From Dichotomocladium elegans (Eukaryota > Mucoromycota > Mucoromycetes > Mucorales > Lichtheimiaceae), in assembly GCA_025716815.1 (NCBI GenBank), contig JAIXMN010000009.1:62001-126000 (forward strand): a DNA stretch of 64,000 nucleotides, read 5' to 3'. Below the pieces are notes generated by a model. It did not search any database. It was not told where the DNA came from and saw only the letters and a list, made by a program, of their open reading frames with translations. This document shows, one piece after another, positions 55,492-64,000 of this stretch. How positions within the stretch are numbered: position 1 is the stretch's first letter; each line of letters starts with the position of its first letter. A program made the translations under genes and the position numbers.

Positions 55492-57375
55492 TTATAGTTC
55501 TTGTTCCTCGATCTCTGGGTCTTCTTCTTCATGGTAATCCTCTTCTTCATCAATTATTTCGTCAGCACCGGCTTCTTGATATTGTTGATACCTGGAGTTT
55601 TAAAAAAAGAGAGAGAGAAAACAGTAAATAGAAGTGGTAATGAAGTCATCGAAAGGAACTTACTCCGACACAAGGTCGTTCATGTTGGATTCGGCCTCCG
55701 TAAATTCCATTTCATCCATACCCTCGCCCGTGTACCAGTGCATGAAGGCCTTGCGCTTGAACATGGCCGTGAATTGGTCATTGACGCGCTGGAAGAGTTC
55801 CTGGATGGATGTCGAGTTGCCGATGAAGGTTCCAGACATTTTAAGCCCCACGGGCGGAATGTCGCACAAGGATGTCTTGACGCTGTTTGGAATCCACTCG
55901 ACAAAATAGGACGAATTCTTCTGTTGCACCGCCAGCATCTGATTCTCAACTTCCTTTGTTGACAGGCGCCCTCGGAACATAGTAGCCACTGTCAAGTACC
56001 GGCCGTGGCGCGGGTCCGATGCTGCCATCATGTTGCGTGCATCAAACATTTGTGCTGTCAGTTCAGGCACACTCAGGTTTCTGTACTGCTGCGAGCCGAA
56101 GGCGGTGAGCGGTGCGAAGCCCACCATAAAGAAATGTAGGCGCGGGAATGGCACTAGAATAAGGTACGTAGATGAGCAATATTGAAGGTAGAGGGGACAT
56201 ACGTACTATCCGTTCTTTATTTTACCCATATTGACAAAGAGCTTGCGTAGATCCGAGTTAAGCTGTCCCGGGAAACGCAGCGACGTGGAGACGCCGGACA
56301 TGACGGCAGAGACAAGCTGATTGAGTTCGGGATAGCTCGGATTGGCGAGCTTGAGAGTGCGGAAGCAAATGTCGTAGAGAGCCTCGTTGTCAATGCAGAA
56401 GGTAGCATCGCAATTCTCGACGAGTTGATGTACAGTAAGGACGGCATTGTAAGGCTCAACTACTGTATCGGACACCTTGGGAGATGGCACGACAGAATAG
56501 GTGCAGAGCATACGGTCCGGATACTCTTCGCGGATCTTGGACAGGAGTAGCGAACCCATTCCTGACCCTGTGCCGCCGCCCAGTGAGTGTGCCAATTGGA
56601 AGCCTTGTAAACAATCCGTGTGTTCCGCCTCCTTGCGGATAATATCAAGGACCGATTCCACCAGCTCTGCACCTTCTGTGTAGTAGCCCTTGGCCCACGA
56701 ATTGCCTGCGCCTGACTGCGCATGTACGAAGTTATCGGGTCTGTAAAGTTTACCGTACGCGCTGCCACGGATGGCATCCATCGTTGCAGGCTCTAGATCG
56801 ACCAGCACGGCTCTGTTTTTATTTTTTATTTTTGTACGCATGCGTGATACAAACGATTAGCATGAGCACAGGGCTTGTGACCCCCTCTCTCGTTGACATG
56901 CCTCGGCACATATTTTCCAGACGATCCTTCGTTGTAGTAAACGCTGATGCGCTCCAGCTGAAGGTCATTATCGCCTGCGTAGGCTCCTGTACTGTCGATC
57001 CCATGTTCTTGGCTGATGGTCTCCCAGAATTTCTGGCCAATCTGCACATGTGTTATGAGTGGAAGAAACAACTTTTGTGTGTATACAAATATGCAAGCGC
57101 GCGTGTATGTTTGCAACGCATGCGTGTACTGATGGAGCGGAGAATGAAGAAAAAAGCGACACACGCACACTCGAAGAGAGAGAGAAGACAGAAAGAGAGA
57201 GAACATACCTGGTTGCCGCATTGACCTGTATCAGCGAAGGAAAAAAAAAACGTAACGTTAGCACTGGATACGATCTTTCCAAAATTTGAGAATACATCTG
57301 CTTCGTTGTCTGTGCAGGATACCACAACGAACAAGCTATGAACTTACCTGCCTGGACGTGGATAATCTCTCTCAT
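55492..57375 (-). CDS. Beta-tubulin
   Basis: Six exons on the minus strand: 57375-57348, 57225-57209, 57041-56902, 56812-56226, 56153-55664 and 55591-55492, 453 residues. It starts [10 protein letters not shown], the autoregulatory MREI motif, followed by [16 protein letters not shown] binds GTP, and the C-terminal tail is acidic ([19 protein letters not shown]). It polymerises with alpha-tubulin into microtubules. Exon 2 is only 17 bases. The third intron (56901-56813) has a GC donor (AG then GCATGT). Residue 167 is Tyr (CTYSVV) and residue 198 is Ala (ENCDATF), where fungal beta-tubulins usually have Phe and Glu; both changes are known from benzimidazole-resistant fungi. It differs from typical beta-tubulins at several other sites, so it may be one of several paralogues. 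Confidence 0.96.
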
Positions 57376-58405
57376 TATCAAAGTGAGATGAATGAAATTA
57401 AAGAACAAGAAAAGAAGAGAAAAGAGGAAGAAAACGATAAATAAAGAAGAGCGAGAAAAAAATGAAAGAGGCAATAACAACGATGACAGGAGGTATTAGT
57501 AGTAGCAGCGCACATATGCACACAAAAGGAACGCCCATCGGAAGCATAATACTGCCTCGATTCCATTATCATCGTGCGTTCATTTCCTCCGGCTCATCCG
57601 TGTATATGCATCTTTAGAAGTACTTTAAGATGAACGAAATGCATAGTACCTCACCAGAAAAAGAGTTTGACAAAATAAAGAGATGGGACACATTATGCAA
57701 TGACTTGTCGCAGCTCGCGCAGATGTAACAGGACCATTGGTTTGATACGCTGCATCGGAGTGCAATGAAAAATAAAAAAGGTCATTCCGGAAGTGTTATC
57801 AAGTCTAATAAATGGACTGGAATGAACAATACCGGAGCAGTCGATAGTCATGACTATTACCTTAAGGCATGGTCTTCTGAATCGTGTTAAAGAGGACTCG
57901 GGATTCCGTGAAAGCGGAGTAAATAAACATGTTGTTACCCTCTCATTCGCTGAATGACCCATCCACACCTCTCAGGACTGATAAAATACTGAGATGACTT
58001 CATATCGAATATCTGTCGATCGTACGATCAAAATATAGCATACAGAGATAAAAAATAGGGATCATATAGCATTGCCGTCCTCAGAATGCTGGAAGCAAAA
58101 GTCGTGTTTCATCGAACTTGAGGTGTCCAAATCGGTATGCATCACGCTGCACACACAGGCTAGCAGTAGGGGAATGCGAATTTGCCGTTTCATGCTAAAG
58201 ATGGCATACCATGCTTTAATCGAAAAGAGAACTCATTGAAGATGGGCCGCTCTATTCTACAAGAAAGTCTGTAATCTTGACTGCAAGCGGCTCTGTATAT
58301 CTGCTTATATAAATAGAATGCAAATTGACCCCCTTGGCATGACCCGAGGAAGTTTACATTATATGCATGGTGTGATTTAGGAGGGTATGTTAAATAAATG
58401 TGCGT

Positions 58406-58466
<61 letters not shown>

Positions 58467-58653
58467 ACACGAGGTAAAGTCTGCAAAAAAAAAAAAGTCG
58501 GTGAGGAGGTCTGTGGTCTCTTCCGCTTTTCTAAAGTCACCTTACAGTCGAAAAGATAAATTTTAACTGGAGAATTGGTCGCGGTCGCAGTGAAAAGTTG
58601 CGATTTAGTATATGAGCCAAAGAACGGTAGATGATCAAATGGAGTTTGTCATC
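57376..58653. other. Intergenic region, no supported gene
   Basis: About 1.3 kb upstream of beta-tubulin and downstream of the LON-RING gene. A (GT)n microsatellite of about 45 bases lies at 58413-58458, followed by an A12-type run. Purine-rich DNA at about 57395-57475 is likely the tubulin leader or promoter. Confidence 0.5.
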
Positions 58654-59871
58654 TCAGAGGGGTGGAGAGGTCTCTGTTGATTGTGCAGAGAGCGCATCGG
58701 CATAAGAATTGATCGCTGCTTGTCGCCAACTCTGCCACTGGTTGTTAAGAGCCTTGATCCATATCATCACCATATGAAGCCTTTTCTGCAGCGAGTCGGT
58801 CTTGAGTAGGCTATAGCGTTCCTTGCTGGTAAGGGGAAGCACAATGGCCGCCCACCATGCAAGTGCATCAGGCTGATGCGGAGGTGGCAAAGAGCCGTGG
58901 GTATTTTCCATTAACTCGAACCAGGATGGTCCCAATAATCCGACAATGCTGGTGGAGAGGAAGCGACGAGGAGGTTGGGCAACGGCAAGCTGGCAGAGGT
59001 ACGCGTGGATTGCGCGTGCGTCAGCAATAGATGGCTCCTGGTTGCCTGGTGTTCCTTCCGCAGGAATTCCATTGTATCCTTCGTCGTCGTTATTATGGTG
59101 ATCGGCAGCTTTGATATCCCGGGCTGTTTTGAATCGCTCCCTTCCCACCACATCCAAGATGACTATGCTTTCTGATCGCTGCTCAACACCGATAATCTCC
59201 ACGATGGTGCCATACAGAGCCATTGCTGGTGGCCCACGATGAATTGCTGGGAAAAAGAGAGATGATCCCGATTGAAATATTGCCTGACGAAGCATCCGCA
59301 TGTGGGTTGTTCCCACTACAGGGATGCGGACGTGCTGCAGCGGAAGAATAACCAAACCGGTAACATACACGAATGATAGATGACACCTGTTCGAGTGGAC
59401 TTTGGATGCTTGTCTGTGCTTGCTTTTGCCAAGATGATATTGTAATAGACGGTTCTGGACGGCCTCGTACTGGATGTAATTATAGCGCGGCAGCGGCTTT
59501 CGGCACGCGAGGCATGATGCACCCTCGATTTTGAGTGTCAAGAGACAGGCGCGGCAATAGACATGCCCACAGTGGTTAGTGACCGGGTCATAGAGCGTAT
59601 CCGCGCACTTGCCGCACCGCATGATCTCTTCTTTGCAACCATTGACACCCGCCCCGTTTTGAAGTAGCTGATCGACGACCAAATCGGTATTGGGATCCAG
59701 AGAACGATTAAAGAGATGAGCTGAACTATGGCAGTAGCGTACTGGACAGGTAAATACATCCGTTTTGTCTGAGGGTGGAGGGATGCAATGGCGGCATATA
59801 GTGAAACCACAAGAAAGGGTCACTGGTTGATCAAGTCGTTGCTGGCATACTGGACATAGAAATAGTTCCAT
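58654..59871 (-). CDS. LON-domain RING protein (LONRF-like E3 ligase)
   Basis: A single 405-residue exon starting at 59871. It has two RING-like modules: CPVCQQRLDQPVTLSCGFTIC (about 6-26, with CIPP and CPVRYCHS after) and CGKCADTLYDPVTNHCGHVYCRACL (about 86-110, then CLACRKPL). A LON substrate-binding-type region follows (YVTGLVILPLQHVRIPVVG, LFFPAIHRGPPAMALYGTIVEI, SIVILDVVGRERFK). The C-terminal helical part ends in a Ser/Thr-rich tail. This order, RING-RING-LON, is that of LONRF proteins and their fungal relatives, E3 ligases in protein quality control. There is no TPR region, so it is shorter than animal LONRF. A possible intron near residue 160 was rejected because it would remove the first LON strand. 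Confidence 0.82.
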   Translation of the reverse strand: MELFLCPVCQQRLDQPVTLSCGFTICRHCIPPPSDKTDVFTCPVRYCHSSAHLFNRSLDPNTDLVVDQLLQNGAGVNGCKEEIMRCGKCADTLYDPVTNHCGHVYCRACLLTLKIEGASCLACRKPLPRYNYIQYEAVQNRLLQYHLGKSKHRQASKVHSNRCHLSFVYVTGLVILPLQHVRIPVVGTTHMRMLRQAIFQSGSSLFFPAIHRGPPAMALYGTIVEIIGVEQRSESIVILDVVGRERFKTARDIKAADHHNNDDEGYNGIPAEGTPGNQEPSIADARAIHAYLCQLAVAQPPRRFLSTSIVGLLGPSWFELMENTHGSLPPPHQPDALAWWAAIVLPLTSKERYSLLKTDSLQKRLHMVMIWIKALNNQWQSWRQAAINSYADALSAQSTETSPPL

Positions 59872-60326
59872 CGCATATACGATTAAAAGTCGATTATTGT
59901 ATCAGAAAGAAAACGGGAAGAATATGAGAGATTGTGCGAAACATTTGATTTTTAGCCCAGCATTTCCCGATCTATGTCAATCACGTATCCTAAGCAACAA
60001 CGTCGATAGCCAGATAAATGATATCCCGATTTGGAAATCATCGGTTTTGACGCAGAGTGTAATAATCCAAACTGAATGAAACACGTGCAGAGTCCGAAAA
60101 ACACCAACCAATAATGAGGGGTGAGAGATGGTGATGCTATCTTCAGCAGTATATATCTGTTCAAGCTATAGGTTTGTTTTTCTATAAAGGATGATTTATA
60201 TATACTACGGCGAGGGGAGTACGAGAATACAGGTATGAATTTACAGCAAAGTTTCAAATGAGTATACATTACGTAAAGATGGCAAGGTAGGATTAAGGAA
60301 TAGAATGGATGTGAAAAAGCACTGGC
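59872..60326. other. Intergenic region between LON-RING start and second transporter 3' end
   Basis: 455 bases, AT-rich, holding the LON-RING promoter and the transporter 3' UTR. No gene is supported. Confidence 0.45.
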
Positions 60327-62069
60327 CTAGTCCAGTTCTGTTTTGGTGTGGGTAGGGATATAAGATCCGTCATATTGCTGCTCGATACGACGGAATATTT
60401 CATTATCAGTCTCAGCCGTTCCGCCACCGAATATCTCGTCCATTTCTTCTAGCGAGCGGCCCTTGGTTTCGGGGACAAAAAAGTAGACGAAGACAAAGGA
60501 GAGTGCGCAGAAACATGCAAAGAAAACATAAGTGCCATACCCGATATTGTCAAGCATAGGTGGCACGATCTGTGCAATGATGAAATTACACATCCAGTTG
60601 GCACTGGTGGTAACAGACATGGCCTTAGCGCGTGCGCGCAGGGGGAAAATCTCGGCAGGAATTACCCACCCGATAGGACTAGTGAGACGAATCTATCTAT
60701 CAGTTACTGTGCACGAATCATTCAGATATTGTTGAAACTTACCCCCAGGCATAGGCAAAATTGGCGATGAAGAAATAAGTCATGGCAACACAGGCCCAAC
60801 CCTTGCCCTCGTTACCGACCCAGTTATCTTTGTAAATGCTTGAAATAACCGCAATCGTGATCATCGCAAGCGTCATGAACACCGAGGCGACAAGCAGTGT
60901 AGGCTTACGACCCATTTTATCCAGGAAGAGGACTGTAGGAATGGTACAGACCAAGTTGATGATACCAATAATACCGGTCGCAAGAAGGGAGATCGTCTGG
61001 CCTGAGAGACCAACGGATTGAAAGATCTTTGGAGCATAGTAGATAAGCGAGTTGGTACCGCAGAACTGCTGGAAAAACATGAGGATTGATCCGATGGCCA
61101 CACGGCGAAACACGCCACGTCGGAAGAGGTCACGGTAACCCATAATTCCAATCATAATGTCGCCTTTGGATCCCTTGTTAATGTACTGGGGATAAAGCTG
61201 GCGTTCCATTTCATTATCAAATTCAACCGAGATCTTGATTTCTCGCCATTCTGCCTGGACGTCAGGATGATCGATCGGTTTGCGGCGGAGCTTGGAAAGA
61301 ACGCGGAGGGCTTCCTCCTCACGACCCCTACTCATGAGCCAGCGGGGCGAGAAAGGGAAGAAGAGCATGCCAAATCCGAGCAAGAGCCCGAGAATGAGCT
61401 GGAGACACAAGGGAACACGCCATTGAGCCTCGCTCTGGATGTACTGCGTACCAAAGTCGATCCAAAAAGAGACAAGGATACCAAAGGTGATGGCCAGCTG
61501 CTGAAGGGACACGAGCGAACCACGAACCTCGGGAGGAGCGATTTCGGATTGGTACATAGGAACAAGCATCGACAGAGAGCCGACTGCTAGACCGCAGACG
61601 AACCGGCCTGCCAGCAGATATTGAACAGTTTGAGCACCGCCTTGGAAGGAAGAGCCAATTAAAAAGACAACACAGGCAATGACGATGGTGTATTTCCGGC
61701 TAAAGCGATCGGCAGGGTAGGCGGAAAGCCAGGCGCCAGCCCAGGCACCCAGTTCGAGAATGGCAACGACAAAACCGTTTTGTGTCGGCGTCATTGGGAA
61801 ACGAGCCTTGAAGGTCTCCATTTCCTGCACGCCAGAAATGACACCTTGGTCGTCTATGTATAATTGTGGGGACGCTAAGAATTCTGTATAACCCTATAGG
61901 AAATGATGAGAGTGAACTTACAGCCAAATGTGATACCGCCAATCGACGCAAACAGAGCGGTGGCGAATACGTAAGGGTTGGACACGAATCCCTTGAGAGC
62001 ATTGGTGGTCTTGATTGGTCCCTTGTGATGGATAACAGCCCTGTCGTGACAAGCCTCTTTATCTGCCAT
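60327..62069 (-). CDS. MFS sugar transporter, 3 exons
   Basis: Three exons on the minus strand: 62069-61922, 61853-60743 and 60678-60327, 536 residues. Signatures of yeast-type hexose/sugar porters are present: IGGITFGYDQGVISG, PADRFSRKYT after helix 2, GRFVCGLAVGSLSMLVPMYQSEIAPPEVRG, PFSPRWLMSRGR after helix 6, QQFCGTNSLIYYAP in helix 7, DKMGRKP, and PETKGRSLEEMDEIFGG after helix 12. It probably imports hexose or another monosaccharide, or senses it; the C-terminus is short, arguing against an Snf3/Rgt2-type sensor. It belongs to the same family as the transporter at 15-17 kb but has only two introns, at different places, so the two are not recent duplicates. Confidence 0.92.
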
Positions 62070-62845
62070 ACTAATCGGTAAAGATAGTAAATAAAAGTAG
62101 GACAATTAAGGATGTTGCCCCGTTTTTATATCCATGCTGCAACCTCCCAAAAGAAGCTAAGGCGGAAGGGTCATGTGGTCCGATAGACTACGCACTACTC
62201 CCACTCCCACTCCCACTCCCTTCCCCATCGCTAACCGATCCTCTTTATTTTACGAAGCTCCCTGCGAATCAGCACTGGTCCCGGCTTCGGTTATACGGTG
62301 ATTCCTTCCGCCCTCCTCCTCTCTGCGCTATGCCCTTGTTCGTTTTTCTACTTAAGGTCGTCCATGCTGTCAAACCGGAGCTTCTTTTCTTCCGGCACGA
62401 CACGGAACGACCTGAAATTCAAACAGAAAGGCGGGGTTTGATTCAATCTCATCACCACCCCCCACATTGCCCCACTTTTTCCCATCCAATCATTGTTGGT
62501 CCTAAATTCTGTCAGATTCGAAGTCAGAAGTGTGGATACCAATGAAATGACCTACCACTGTTGAAAATTCATAACAGTAATGTATAATAGGTACACCATC
62601 TCTCGCTTTCATTGGGGAAATTTTAAAAATTCCTGGGGCATTCCAGTAACTTGAGATATGTCGTCCTATTCTGTGTCTTATTATTATCCCGTTCGAGCTA
62701 CCGGAAGTAGAAAGGGTCGAGTAAAATCAGGGTCAGACGGGACCCGATCTTAAGGGTCTTGCATCATCGAGTCATACTTCTCGAAACTTGTACAAGCGGG
62801 AAGATGAACCTTTCTATAAAAAATCATCCGCTCATTTTCTTACCT
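62070..62845. other. Intergenic region upstream of second sugar transporter
   Basis: About 0.8 kb with the transporter promoter. A hexamer tract (CCCACT repeated about four times) lies near 62199-62222. No gene is supported. Confidence 0.45.
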
Positions 62846-63780
62846 AATGGATTTTTCCCGGCTTTTCAGCCAGTGGAACTTTTTTCGCGGAATATGAAAT
62901 TGCGCTATATTGCATTGTGTCTTATCATCTCGCTGCTAGCTGTTGATTGCTCCGTCGCTGTTATCCTGACATCAAGAGAAGAATCGAGATCACTGCATGT
63001 TCCAGAACACCTCATTGTCAGCAGCGAAGGCAGTGTTTCTTTGCACTTCGATGGCTTCTCATTACGTGCTCTGTTGATAGGAACATTGTCAACCACCATG
63101 TTCACTTGCCACAAACAAAGGCTTTCCTCCATTGGTGATGATAGATGGGAGTTCCAAGGCAGGAAGGTTTTCATTGCATGATACTATACTGTACTGTACT
63201 TGGGATGCTACAGGACTTCATTCATCGGTAGCATATGCTTGATACTGATCCAAGACATATGCTGCTCAACTTGTTGCTTGATGGAGACAGAGATTACCGG
63301 TAGAATTTTTTCGCTGGCAACCTGTTGGCAGGGGAATGGAATTAAACACTATACGTGCTTTGTTAAATCCCAAGAAAGCTCAATACGAGGGCTCATGATT
63401 TCTTTACTAATCATAAACCCATAGGAATGCTTAGCAGAGGGCACAAGAAGTTACGTATGAATTGCTAGCAAAGGTTGACTCCCGCAATCCCCCTTAAGAA
63501 CTTTTCAGCCTTGTTATTGCAGGATTAAGGTGCGATAAACAAGATACTTGGGCCACTCTCCACTGGATGAATGGAAGGGAGGCACCCGGTAGGCGAGCCG
63601 GGTGCGAAGAGAGCAATACAGCCTGCTGTGTGACAATAAATAGGCTCGAATCTGCTAACATCACCATTTCATTGCATGTTCATCTGCTTATTACACCATA
63701 AATTTCCTCTATTGAACCGCAAATACCATCTACTGATGACCTGATATCCATGATCGCATGGCGCAAACTTGATTGCACAA
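62846..63780. repeat. Dispersed repeat, copy B (about 0.94 kb)
   Basis: Second copy of the repeat at 49121-50220, same orientation, differing by many substitutions and several indels. The stretch of about 63070-63140 and the block around 63315-63350 are the best conserved. Both plus-strand and minus-strand frames are interrupted relative to copy A, so neither copy codes intact protein. The age and type of the element are unknown. Confidence 0.75.
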
Positions 63781-64000
63781 AGTAGTAATATTAATACACA
63801 TGGGTACAAATTACTCGCTATCCACTCGACTTGTTCACTATGAAACCATCTGCATGGCAAGAATTCATCGTTCTTTTCATAACCCTCTTCCAGATTATTT
63901 GGAAAAAGTTTGAGCAAGGGAACAGAATATATACTAAAGATTAAGTGGAACCTGGGGAACTCTATTTTATTGATTACCACAGGAGCATTGCATCCCCCCT
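63781..64000. other. Window end, no supported gene
   Basis: 220 bases of AT-rich DNA after repeat copy B. A minus-strand frame runs from the repeat into this part but has no family features. Confidence 0.4.

Noticed and set aside
58413..58458. (GT)n repeat considered as a CRISPR-like or telomeric array
   Set aside because: It is a plain dinucleotide microsatellite with no spacers or telomere unit; no CRISPR array was seen anywhere.
59316..59402. Possible GT-AG intron within the LON-RING exon
   Set aside because: Removing it would delete the first LON-domain strand, and the uninterrupted frame matches the family better.
62199..62222. CCCACT hexamer tract considered as telomere-like sequence
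   Set aside because: Only about four units, located in a promoter region, and the unit is not a known fungal telomere repeat.

Overview
The window looks like nuclear DNA of an early-diverging filamentous fungus, most probably Mucoromycota (Mucorales-like). Genes are split by many short GT-AG introns (about 50-70 bases), and the encoded set is fungal: the mitochondrial fusion carrier Ugo1, a Medusa-type regulator, a HET-like protein, an Ssh4/Ear1-type SPRY relic, sugar transporters of the yeast/fungal family, and Rho1 ending in a CAAX box. A gamma-secretase Aph-1 homologue, lost from yeasts, fits an early-diverging lineage. This placement is inference; no rRNA or other phylogenetic marker was compared.

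Layout. 0-3.2 kb: an alpha-arrestin-like gene and a four-helix membrane protein (both minus). 6.1-9.0 kb: an RNF126/RNF115-like RING E3 (plus) meeting an Aph-1 gene (minus) tail to tail. 9.9-10.6 kb: a decayed SPRY relic. 13.0-14.5 kb: an F-box/LRR protein. 15.0-17.3 kb: a 13-exon sugar transporter with three micro-exons. 19.5-21.6 kb: a Medusa-like regulator. 22.4-23.9 kb: a membrane-anchored HSL-family hydrolase. 25.9-26.7 kb: a two-helix protein with PY-type motifs. 28.4-29.3 kb: tRNA-Arg(ACG) next to a 634-bp solo LTR with a perfect 5-bp target duplication. 29.8-41.1 kb is a dense core block: Ugo1, prenylcysteine oxidase, an acyl-protein-thioesterase-like hydrolase, Elp2, ribosomal uL2 and Pex3. 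41.9-42.6 kb: a decayed IS630/Tc1-type transposase. 43.8-46.8 kb: Rho1 and a HET-like protein. 49.1-50.2 and 62.8-63.8 kb: two diverged copies of one dispersed repeat. 50.7-62.1 kb: an OSCA/CSC1 channel, a tail-anchored protoglobin, beta-tubulin, a LON-RING protein and a second sugar transporter.

How the genes relate. There are no operons; neighbours share compact intergenic DNA. The prenylcysteine oxidase and the thioesterase-like gene have stop codons 2 bp apart, and the thioesterase-like gene and Elp2 share a 96-bp divergent promoter. Several products touch lipid-modified or membrane proteins (Rho1, prenylcysteine oxidase, thioesterase-like hydrolase, Aph-1) or ubiquitin-dependent control (arrestin, PY-motif protein, RING E3, F-box, LON-RING), but that is general cell biology and not evidence of one pathway.

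The points most worth a second look are the fungal Aph-1, the beta-tubulin carrying Tyr167 and Ala198, repeated GC-AG introns and 11-18-nt micro-exons, the LTR/tRNA pair, and the two-copy dispersed repeat. Exon boundaries were read by eye from splice consensus and family similarity, without transcript data.
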